Source: Clostridia bacterium (lineage in GTDB: Bacteria; Bacillota; Clostridia; TANB77; CAG-508). Taken from it: a stretch of 49,094 nt of DNA. Position numbers and translations under genes: made by a program. Each line of letters begins with the position of its first letter. The stretch's first letter is position 1. The stretch is taken from NCBI GenBank assembly GCA_017886645.1, contig JAGHJM010000068.1, positions 1 through 49,094 on the forward strand, given 5' to 3'. Of this stretch, positions 30,578-39,579 are shown in pieces. Under the pieces are notes generated by a model. It did no database searches, was not told the DNA's origin, and was given only the letters and a program-made list of their open reading frames with translations.

Positions 30578-31955
30578 ATGAGAAAACAAAATGGAATAAC
30601 ATTAATTGCTTTAGTAGTAACAATTGTAGTTTTATTAATACTTGCAGGAATAACAATAAATACAGTAGTAGATAGAAATGGAGTTTTAGGGAAAGCTCAG
30701 CAAACACAAAATGATATAGAAGATTCTATAGCAGAATCCCAAGGAAAACTAGAAAATTTAATGGATGCCTACAATGAAATTTCTAGCGATAATTACTTTG
30801 GAATAGAAGAAACACACGATTTATCATCAATTACTATAAATATAGTAACAAATATAGAAGAAGAACGGAACAGAGTATGAATACTTTATAAATGGTGAAT
30901 CTGTAGGAAGAGGTGGAAATACAACACACATAGAAAATGTAACACTTTCAAATAAAGAACCATATATACCAAGTGGATTTGAGTATATAGAAGGAACAGT
31001 AGATACAGGATATGTTATAAAAGATACAACACTAGGAAATGAATTTGTATGGATACTAGTAGGAACGGGAACATTTACAGTATATGCAACATCAACAAAT
31101 GCAGAAGGAAAAGTAAGAACATCAAATGAAATAACAGTTGAGATATCAGAATTAACAAGAAACTTGAAGCAAGAAAATGGAGATATATTAGAATATACAG
31201 AATGGGAAGAAGTAGAAGGAGATATAAGTGATAAGAAAAGTATAGAATATTTTAAGAAGAGTGTATTTGAAAATGGCGGATTTTATATGGGAAGATATGA
31301 AATGGGAATGCCAGGACAAGAAAGTGGAGATGATCCAGTGCTTGCTTTAAATAGTGAATCTAGAAATATAAATGGAACACCAGTATGTGTAGCAAATGTA
31401 ATGCCTTGGAATTATATAGATTGGGATACAGCAAAAGAAAATTTAGAGAGCATGTATAATGGAGAAGTACAAAGTGCAATGCTAAATAGTTATGCTAGAA
31501 CAACAACCGTGAACTGGATTGGTGGAGGTATAGATGGAAATATGTCAGATACATTTTGGCCAGGAGGAAGCAGAGACTTGTATTTTAAAGGAAATTATAT
31601 AGTAACAAATTATTCAAACATTATAGAACAAGGTAATCAATTAAATTATATTAGAGGGGAATATTTCTTAGGAGCATCTCCTAATGGAGAGAGTGTATTA
31701 CTAGAAACGGGGGCTTTTATAAAAGATGGGGAAAATGGTAGTGAAACTCACTTCGTTGCAAATAATATATATGATTTAGTAGGAAACGCAGGAGAATGGT
31801 CCACAGAAAAAAGAAAAGATAATAATTCAAGAAGAATATCTGGAGGAAGTTTTACTTCTTCTTATGGATATACAACTGACGGAAACGCAAGTATATATCG
31901 TAGCGGTTTAACTGGAAGCCTTTCAACTTCATCTAGACCAATTCTATATAAATAA
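30578..31955 (+). pseudogene. Prepilin-like N-terminus plus FN3-like fragments and FGE-sulfatase/C-type-lectin-like C-terminus; broken by +1 shift at CGG (30866-30868)
   Basis: MRKQNGITLIALVVTIVVLLILAGITINTVV prepilin signature; after skipping C30866 the frame reads GTEYEYFINGESVGRGGNTTHIENV... into the downstream ORF ending NAGEWSTEKRKDNNSRRISGGSF. Confidence 0.85.
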
Positions 31956-31961
31956 TTTAAA

Positions 31962-32002
31962 AGCAATAGAGATAATTTAAAATTATCTCTATTGTTTTGG
32001 CA
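31962..32002. terminator. Hairpin terminator between convergent genes
   Basis: aaagcaatagagataatttaaaattatctctattgtttt. Confidence 0.8.
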
Positions 32003-32035
32003 ATATAATTTTTTAAAGATATTATTAGCATTATT

Positions 32036-33091
32036 TTATGACTTAAATTCCTCTTGAATTTTTTGTATTTCATCATATTTATTATTCAATATATTCAAAA
32101 ATGCTTCTGCTATATTAGGGTCAAATTGTGTGCCAGAGCATCTTTTTATTTCTTGTTTTACATCTTCTATAAGCATTGCATTTCTGTAAGTTCTCTTAGA
32201 TGTCATAGCATCAAAACTATCGGCTACTGCGGCAATTCTAGCTAAATATGGAATTTGTTCACCAACAAGTTTAGATGGGTAACCATTACCATCATATCTT
32301 TCATGATGATGTTTAACAATTGGTAATATATTTTGGAAAACAATTGCATTACACAAGATGTGTGCACCTATTGATGGATGATTTTTTATTTGTGAATATT
32401 CGTCATCAGTTAGTTTAGCTTCTTTAAGTAAGATGCTATCAGGAATACCTATTTTACCAATGTCATGAAATAGACCACCTATTTCAAGTGTTTTTAAATC
32501 TTCAGAAGATACGCCTAATTCTTTACCTAATAGTACAGAAAAAGCAGAGACTCTATCTGAGTGACCTCTAGTATATGGATCCTTAGCTTCTACAGTATAT
32601 CTTAATGTTTGGACAGTATCCAAATAAGCCCTTTCTAATTTTTCATTTGTATTAGCAAGTTCTTCATTAATTCTTTTAATTTCATTCATTTGTTTTACAG
32701 ACTTAATTCCTGACTCAACAAGCAAAAGAAGTTGATCAAATTTATCGCTTTTTTCACAATACCCTTGAATATCAAGCCTTTTAATTGTTTCTAATGGTGG
32801 AGCTAAATCTTTATGTCCAGTTAATAATAAGATATATAATTCTTTATCAAATTTTCTTATTTCTTCAACTACTTTATCTCCATGTATAGGTTCCATTAAA
32901 TAGTCAAGAATCATTAAATCAAAGTGTTCATTTTTAACTAGTTCAATTGCTTCTAATGGATTTGTAACTCCTTTAAAAGAATAACCAGATCTATGCATAA
33001 ATATAGAAAGAGAATCTAAAATTCCTTGTTCGTCATCAACAGCAATTACCTTATAACCTATTGATGAATTAGATTGCATATGTGTTCTCAT
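32036..33091 (-). CDS. Response regulator with HD-GYP output domain
   Basis: Receiver VIAVDDEQGILD...LMILDYLMEP; HD-GYP motifs GLFHDIGKIGIPD and HHERYDGNGYP. Confidence 0.95.
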   Translation of the reverse strand: MRTHMQSNSSIGYKVIAVDDEQGILDSLSIFMHRSGYSFKGVTNPLEAIELVKNEHFDLMILDYLMEPIHGDKVVEEIRKFDKELYILLLTGHKDLAPPLETIKRLDIQGYCEKSDKFDQLLLLVESGIKSVKQMNEIKRINEELANTNEKLERAYLDTVQTLRYTVEAKDPYTRGHSDRVSAFSVLLGKELGVSSEDLKTLEIGGLFHDIGKIGIPDSILLKEAKLTDDEYSQIKNHPSIGAHILCNAIVFQNILPIVKHHHERYDGNGYPSKLVGEQIPYLARIAAVADSFDAMTSKRTYRNAMLIEDVKQEIKRCSGTQFDPNIAEAFLNILNNKYDEIQKIQEEFKS

Positions 33092-33213
33092 ATAGCCACC
33101 TCAATTCTGAATTTATTATATAAATTTAAATTTAAAAAATCAATAATATAATTAAAAACTATTTTATAAAATTAAAAACTGGTTTAAATAGTACTTGTAA
33201 GTAAATTAAACAA

Positions 33214-35223
33214 CTATTTTTCAGGTTTAGGTAAAGTAATATTAAAAGTAGTCCCTTCGTTTTCTTTAGTATCGAAAGTAATATTACCATTGAAATGTGC
33301 ACGAATTGTTGAATACGACATAAATAAGCCCAATCCTGTACCGTTTTTACCTTTTGTTGTAACCATTTCTTTAAATAATTTATCTTGCACTTCTTTAGGA
33401 AGTCCACTTGCATAGTCTCTTATAGAGATTATTATATTATTATCTATTTCCTTTATAATTAAATCTATAGATTTATTTGGAGTACCTTTATATGCTTGTA
33501 TAGAATTAGAAATCATATTGTTAATTACTTGTACTAAGCTATTTATATTTCCGTCTAAAGTAGTTAACGGATCAACTTCCATGATTAAATTTAGTGAAAC
33601 TAATGCACTTTTTAATTCATGTTTCATTAATATATCAATACGTTTTACCAGTTCGTCAACAGTAAAAGAATAATTTTGTTCATCAGACATATTAACAGCT
33701 TGTCCTTTAACAGCAGTTATAACATCAGACATATATTCTGTATATGAACGAATTTTTTCAATCCATGTTTGCATATCTTTAGCAATAGCGTGATGATCTT
33801 CTACTGTTACTTGTGAATCTTCTATGGATTCGTTATATTCTCTAATTAAATCCTCTAAACCTTCTGCAGCACCAGAAATTGACATGATTGGGGTTTTTAA
33901 GTTGTGTGCAATACCACCAATTAACTGTCCAAGAGATGCTAAACGTTCCTTTTCCATTAACATTTCTTGGTTATTTCTAATAGTCTGAAGATATTCTTGC
34001 TGTTGCCTTTGAATTTTATTAAATGCTATAACTAAATCTCCCATTTCATCATTAGATATAACAGGTAAATCTTTTGTATTGCCAGATTCATTTAAATAAA
34101 TTTTATTTAAACCGTCAGTTATTATTTTCAAATCTTTAGATAGTGATTTTCCAAATAGATATAAGACAAAGCCTAGCAAAACAAGAAGAATAAGCATATT
34201 AACTAATAAATATTCAAGTGAAGACCAAGATGCAATATCATATAAAATACCTACATACATTGTTCCATCTATAGTATTTAAACTCATTGTAGCACCTTGA
34301 GTATCAAGCCCATAGCTGTCAAATGTTTGACCATTATATTTATCTGATAATTGTAAAGTATATTCTTTTACAAAGTTAGAAGCCTCAGGACCTGTAAGAG
34401 TATATATAGTTCCATCAGGAAAAATTACAAATTTTGAATGATTTTCATTATCAAAAAGTTCTATATCTGCCAATAAATTTTTAATTTCATCATAAGTATA
34501 AGTAGTTTCTTCATTAAATACAGAATGTAAATATCTATTATAAACTGAAAAATAAATATCTTCCTTTTCATTTACAGCTCTTGAATATCCAACCAAAGAA
34601 GTAATTAAAACACCAGCAATAAAAAGAGGTAATAATTGTAAAAATATTTTTTTCCTTAAAGATACTCTAAAACCAATATTTAAATCCTTTGAATAAGTTT
34701 TCTCTAAAATTTCAGAATACAAATCTTTTGCAAAAAGATTTGAACATATTGATAAGATAATCAAAAAACAGGTAATTAGAAGACATATTTTTATAATCAT
34801 TATTACATCATGACTGCCTGTAATAAATAAAAATATAATAGTTAATATTAAAGGAACTATAATTTCACAAAATGCAATAATGTAAGGTAAATTAAAACAT
34901 TTTTTTCTAATTTTTTTTATTAAATTGGCATCCTGATACTTATATGCATCATTAAGAGCATACCATTTATCGATATCTCTTAATAGAAATTTAGTTATTG
35001 CCCATAGTGTAAACAATACAACAATAGATATTATAATAAATTGTTGGGCATAGCTAATATATGACATTTGAACATCAAAAGCACTATTAATAAACTCAGG
35101 TCCATAATTTAAAATTCTAGGTAGTGTTAAAGAAACTAGAATAAGTAAAATAACAGCAATTGTGCAATACCTAAAAGATATTCTTAAACTTGGAGTATTA
35201 CGAAATCTTTGCTTAAGTGTCAT
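33214..35223 (-). CDS. Membrane sensor histidine kinase
   Basis: About 6 TM segments, extracytoplasmic domain of about 120 aa, HAMP-like linker, H-box LGQLIGGIAHNLKTPIMSISG, G-box GKNGTGLGLFMSYSTI. Confidence 0.93.
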   Translation of the reverse strand: MTLKQRFRNTPSLRISFRYCTIAVILLILVSLTLPRILNYGPEFINSAFDVQMSYISYAQQFIIISIVVLFTLWAITKFLLRDIDKWYALNDAYKYQDANLIKKIRKKCFNLPYIIAFCEIIVPLILTIIFLFITGSHDVIMIIKICLLITCFLIILSICSNLFAKDLYSEILEKTYSKDLNIGFRVSLRKKIFLQLLPLFIAGVLITSLVGYSRAVNEKEDIYFSVYNRYLHSVFNEETTYTYDEIKNLLADIELFDNENHSKFVIFPDGTIYTLTGPEASNFVKEYTLQLSDKYNGQTFDSYGLDTQGATMSLNTIDGTMYVGILYDIASWSSLEYLLVNMLILLVLLGFVLYLFGKSLSKDLKIITDGLNKIYLNESGNTKDLPVISNDEMGDLVIAFNKIQRQQQEYLQTIRNNQEMLMEKERLASLGQLIGGIAHNLKTPIMSISGAAEGLEDLIREYNESIEDSQVTVEDHHAIAKDMQTWIEKIRSYTEYMSDVITAVKGQAVNMSDEQNYSFTVDELVKRIDILMKHELKSALVSLNLIMEVDPLTTLDGNINSLVQVINNMISNSIQAYKGTPNKSIDLIIKEIDNNIIISIRDYASGLPKEVQDKLFKEMVTTKGKNGTGLGLFMSYSTIRAHFNGNITFDTKENEGTTFNITLPKPEK

Positions 35224-35237
35224 AAAAATCTCTCCTT

Positions 35238-38200
35238 TTAATTAATAAAGTGTGTTTTTTTCATATAATCAAGTAGCTTTTTAATATAATCACTATCCGG
35301 ATATGGCCACTTAAAATTTAGTTTTTCTAAATATTTTTGTGTAAAATCTGACTTTATGTGCACAGTATAATCATAATTTAAAGTTAGTAAATGATTAGAA
35401 TTATAGGTAACATCATTAATAATATAACTTAAACTAGAATCGCTTTCAGATGAAAGCATATGAAGTCTTTCGTCAAATTCTTTTTCAGATAATATACTAA
35501 TTAAAACATTAGACTTTTTAAAAGAAACTATTAAGTCTTTTATACTAACTAAATTAGGATTATATAAGTTATATATTTTATTATTACAATCAGATTGTTT
35601 GGCTAATAATACAATTGCACCAGCACAATAATCTATAGGAGTAAATTCTATCATTTGAGGTAACATACTATCTGTTACTGCTCCTATTTGCACCATTGAT
35701 TTCAATCTATTGTAAAAAGCATTTTCATAAATTTTTTCTTGGAACATTCCATCAGAATAACGTGCAGATAAAATTCCAATTCTATGTATTTGTGCAATTA
35801 ATCCTTTTTCCATATATGATAATACTATTTTTTCTGATTCAAATTTACTATTTACATATACATTATCAGTATAATGTTGACCTATATATAGTGTATTTTC
35901 AGAAAAAGTAACATCTCTATTACATTGTTTTACTAAATAATTTCCTGAAACACTAATAGAAGAAATATGAATTAATCTCTTTTTATATGCAAATGCGAAA
36001 GCACTAATACTTTTTGTACCATTAATATTTATTTTTTCAAAGTCACTAAAAGATCCATAATGTTTTACTATAGCAGCTGTATGTATAATTGTTGAAAATT
36101 TATTAATGTATGTATTAAATACTGAAATATCTATTCCAAAGTTAGGAAGAGTAACATCTCCTGACACAACTATAATTCTATCGTTAATATATTTAGAAAT
36201 ATCAGTATTAAAATAAAATTTGTATGCTTTAGTTAATCTTTCTAAAGAATGTTCATAACTTCTTCCTCTAACTAAACAGTAAATGGTATTATTAGTTGTA
36301 TTTAGAAGTTCATATAAAACATGAATTCCCACGAAACCATTTGAACCTGTAAGGAAAACATTTCCTAAAGTATCGTCGTCTATATTTATATTGTTTAAAG
36401 CCTCTTCTAAATTAGCATTTGTATGCTTAAATTGCTTTGGAATCTGCACATCTTGCTCGTCGAAATTAGATATATTTGCATCTATTCTTTGTGATAATTT
36501 TTTTATTGTAGGATATTTATAAAAATCCTGAGTAGTAAGTACATAATTATATTTTAAAAGCATGGTTTGGGCCTTAATTATATTCAAAGAGTCTAATCCT
36601 AAATCTAAAAATGAAGAATTAATATTTAATTTCTTTTTACCTAAAATATTTGTTATAACTTCTGCTAATTGTTTTTCTGTTTTAGTAGAAGGTTCTTCAA
36701 TATTTTGTTCTTCAGAAGGTATTTCTGGAAGAAGATTTCTATTTAATTTTCCATTAGGAGTTAATGGAATAGAAGGTATTTTAATAAAATATGCCGGAAT
36801 CATATAGTTAGGTAAACTTTCTAATAAATATGAAGTAATTTCTGAAAAATTACATTCTTTATTAGCAACATAGTAACAAACTAAAAATTTGTTATCTTTA
36901 GCTAATACGACTGCATCTTTAATTCCATTAAAGCCTAGTATTTTTGTTTGGATTTCTTCTAGTTCTATTCTATAGCCTCTTATTTTTACTTGAAAATCAG
37001 TCCTTCCAAGATGTACAATTTCTCCATTATAGTCAATATAAGCAAGGTCATTTGTATTATATATTATTTCACCGGTTTTGAAAGGAGAAGGTTTAAATTT
37101 ATCATTTGTAAGCTCATCTCTATTCCAGTAACCAGGACATACACCATCTCCACCAATATATAGTTCCCCTGGAACACCTGGTGGTAAAATATTCATATCT
37201 TTATCTAAAATATAACATGTTGTATTAGTAATAGGAATACCTACTGTAATTTTTGACGATTTTGTTAAGTCCTTAATAGTAGACCATACTGTAGTTTCTG
37301 TAGGTCCATACATATTAAATATATTTGCATGTACATTTGTACGTAATTTTTGTAGTAATAGTTTAGGAAACGGCTCTCCGCCAACCATAATGTCACTAAA
37401 TATATTCCAAAAATCATCATCTTTATCAATATCTGCTAAAATAGCAGAATATCTTGAAGGAGTAGTTTGAATCATTGTGACATTATTCTTTTCACACAAT
37501 TCTTTTAATTTAAATGGAGAAACCTGTTCTACATCACTTGCAAGAACTAACTTTATACCGCTAGTTAATGCTCCCCATATTTCTAATGCAAAAATATCAA
37601 AACAAATAGTTGTAACAGATACCATAACTTTATTTTTAGAAAAATTAATATATTGCTTTTCTCCTAAGATAAAATTAGTAATATTTTGATGAGTAATCAT
37701 TACACCTTTTGGTTTTCCAGTAGAACCAGAAGTATAAATTAAGTATATTAAATCTCTAGGATTAATTTTTATGTTTAAATTATTAGTATTTTGATTATTG
37801 TAAAAATCCGAATTAATATCTACATTTATTTTTGTATAATTATCACCAATATTTAAGTTTAAAGTAGCAGAATGCACTAATATAGTTTTTGAATGGCTAT
37901 CTTCAAGCATATAATTAATTCTCTCAATAGGATATTCTGGGTCAATTGGCAAATATGTTGCTCCTAACTTTAATACAGCTAAAATAGCAATAATCATTTC
38001 AGAAGAACGATGTATCATAATACCTACAACATCTTTAGCTTTAATACCATTATCTAACAAATAATAGGCTAATTGATTTGCTTTTTTATTTAGTTCTTTA
38101 TAAGTAAAAGACTGATCTTCAAAAATTAAAGCAATATTATTTGGATTTTTTTTAACTTGCTTTTCAAACAAATCAATAACAGTAAGTGTTTTATTATAAT

Positions 38201-39554
38201 CCATATAAGTATTATTGAAATCATTTAAAATAAAATTTTTTTCTTCTGGGGTAATAATTTCAATATCTTTAATTAACAAATTATTAGATGATAATAACTG
38301 CGAAATTATATAGCATATTCTATTATGCAAACGTACAATATCTTCTTGAGTATATTTATTCATACGATAATCGTATGCTATATTTAAAATACCTTCATCA
38401 TTCATGTCAAACAAATGAATTTGCATAGAATCTGCAACATTTTTGTTAAATGTCCATCTTACTTCATAGTCAATATCAGAACTATTTCTGTTTGTTTTTG
38501 TATTTTGATAAGAAATTAAAATATCATATAAGTTAGGTTGAGAAGGATTATTTTTTCTAATGTATTCTAATATATTTTCATATGGATATTTTTGGTGTCT
38601 AAACATACTTAAAGCATCAAATGCAATATTTTTACATAAATCAATAAAACTATAATTTTTATCAATAAAAAATTTAAAAGGAAGTGTACTTATAAACATT
38701 CCTGGGGTATTTTTTTCAACAAAATTAGATCTATTTAAAATAGGAGTACCTATTATAAATTTTTCTAAAGAAGTAACTTTACTAATGTAGATTGCATAAA
38801 TACCCATAAAAAAGTTAAATACAGAAATTTTATATTTTGAGCAAAATTCATTAATTAATTTCATATTAGAATTAGAAATTGTAAATGATTTTCTATTTGC
38901 TCTGCAAGAGACCGTATTTTCATCTTTAATAGAAGGAATAGATGCTACTTCATAATTAGTAGAAAATATCTCTTCCCAATATTCTTTATCTTTTCTAAAT
39001 TTTGTATCAGAAAAGTATGATTTTTCTGAATTTATATAATTAATATAAGATGTTGGGGAATCTGTAGAATCTATACCTTGTACCAATGAAGAGTAAATTG
39101 TTATAATTTTACTTGCAACTAAACTTGCAGTACAAGCGTCGGCTACTAAATGGTGGGCGTTAACAATAAAACCACCAGAATTATCTTTAAAACGAAATAA
39201 TTGAATTTTAAAAAGTTGAGAATCAACTAAAGAAAATGGAATTGATGCTATTTTATTTTCCAATAACAATAAATCATCATAACTATTTAATAAAATAATA
39301 GGGTCACTATCTAAAATATAGTCATTAGAAAAATATTGCTTATATTCCTGCTTATCATTTAAGGTTAAACGAATTCTAAAACTATCATTTTCTTTTAAAA
39401 ATATATGAATTGCATTAATTAGTTTTTCAAAATTAATTTTTTCTTTTATTAGTACAGTTCCACAAATATTATTAACTGTAGTATTTTTATAGAACTGTTC
39501 TGTATATAATATTGCTTTTTGTGGACTAGTTAAATTATATAAATTTTTCCCCAT
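35238..39554 (-). CDS. Single-module nonribosomal peptide synthetase: condensation-adenylation-thiolation-thioester reductase (C-A-T-R)
   Basis: C domain HHLVADA; A domain LIYTSGSTGKPKG, NMYGPTETTVWS, GRTDFQVKIRGYRIEL, NGKLNR; T domain LGLDSLNIIKAQ; R domain NVFLTGSNGFVGIHVLYELL, HISSISVSG, YVNSK; no TE. Confidence 0.95.
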   Translation of the reverse strand: MGKNLYNLTSPQKAILYTEQFYKNTTVNNICGTVLIKEKINFEKLINAIHIFLKENDSFRIRLTLNDKQEYKQYFSNDYILDSDPIILLNSYDDLLLLENKIASIPFSLVDSQLFKIQLFRFKDNSGGFIVNAHHLVADACTASLVASKIITIYSSLVQGIDSTDSPTSYINYINSEKSYFSDTKFRKDKEYWEEIFSTNYEVASIPSIKDENTVSCRANRKSFTISNSNMKLINEFCSKYKISVFNFFMGIYAIYISKVTSLEKFIIGTPILNRSNFVEKNTPGMFISTLPFKFFIDKNYSFIDLCKNIAFDALSMFRHQKYPYENILEYIRKNNPSQPNLYDILISYQNTKTNRNSSDIDYEVRWTFNKNVADSMQIHLFDMNDEGILNIAYDYRMNKYTQEDIVRLHNRICYIISQLLSSNNLLIKDIEIITPEEKNFILNDFNNTYMDYNKTLTVIDLFEKQVKKNPNNIALIFEDQSFTYKELNKKANQLAYYLLDNGIKAKDVVGIMIHRSSEMIIAILAVLKLGATYLPIDPEYPIERINYMLEDSHSKTILVHSATLNLNIGDNYTKINVDINSDFYNNQNTNNLNIKINPRDLIYLIYTSGSTGKPKGVMITHQNITNFILGEKQYINFSKNKVMVSVTTICFDIFALEIWGALTSGIKLVLASDVEQVSPFKLKELCEKNNVTMIQTTPSRYSAILADIDKDDDFWNIFSDIMVGGEPFPKLLLQKLRTNVHANIFNMYGPTETTVWSTIKDLTKSSKITVGIPITNTTCYILDKDMNILPPGVPGELYIGGDGVCPGYWNRDELTNDKFKPSPFKTGEIIYNTNDLAYIDYNGEIVHLGRTDFQVKIRGYRIELEEIQTKILGFNGIKDAVVLAKDNKFLVCYYVANKECNFSEITSYLLESLPNYMIPAYFIKIPSIPLTPNGKLNRNLLPEIPSEEQNIEEPSTKTEKQLAEVITNILGKKKLNINSSFLDLGLDSLNIIKAQTMLLKYNYVLTTQDFYKYPTIKKLSQRIDANISNFDEQDVQIPKQFKHTNANLEEALNNINIDDDTLGNVFLTGSNGFVGIHVLYELLNTTNNTIYCLVRGRSYEHSLERLTKAYKFYFNTDISKYINDRIIVVSGDVTLPNFGIDISVFNTYINKFSTIIHTAAIVKHYGSFSDFEKININGTKSISAFAFAYKKRLIHISSISVSGNYLVKQCNRDVTFSENTLYIGQHYTDNVYVNSKFESEKIVLSYMEKGLIAQIHRIGILSARYSDGMFQEKIYENAFYNRLKSMVQIGAVTDSMLPQMIEFTPIDYCAGAIVLLAKQSDCNNKIYNLYNPNLVSIKDLIVSFKKSNVLISILSEKEFDERLHMLSSESDSSLSYIINDVTYNSNHLLTLNYDYTVHIKSDFTQKYLEKLNFKWPYPDSDYIKKLLDYMKKTHFIN

Positions 39555-39579
39555 AATTATCACCAATTTTATAAAGTAT

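Noticed and set aside
31700-31955. FGE/C-type-lectin-like C-terminus as a diversity-generating retroelement target
   Set aside because: The fold resembles DGR variable proteins, but no reverse transcriptase, template repeat or adenine-biased paralogous repeat is visible in the window.
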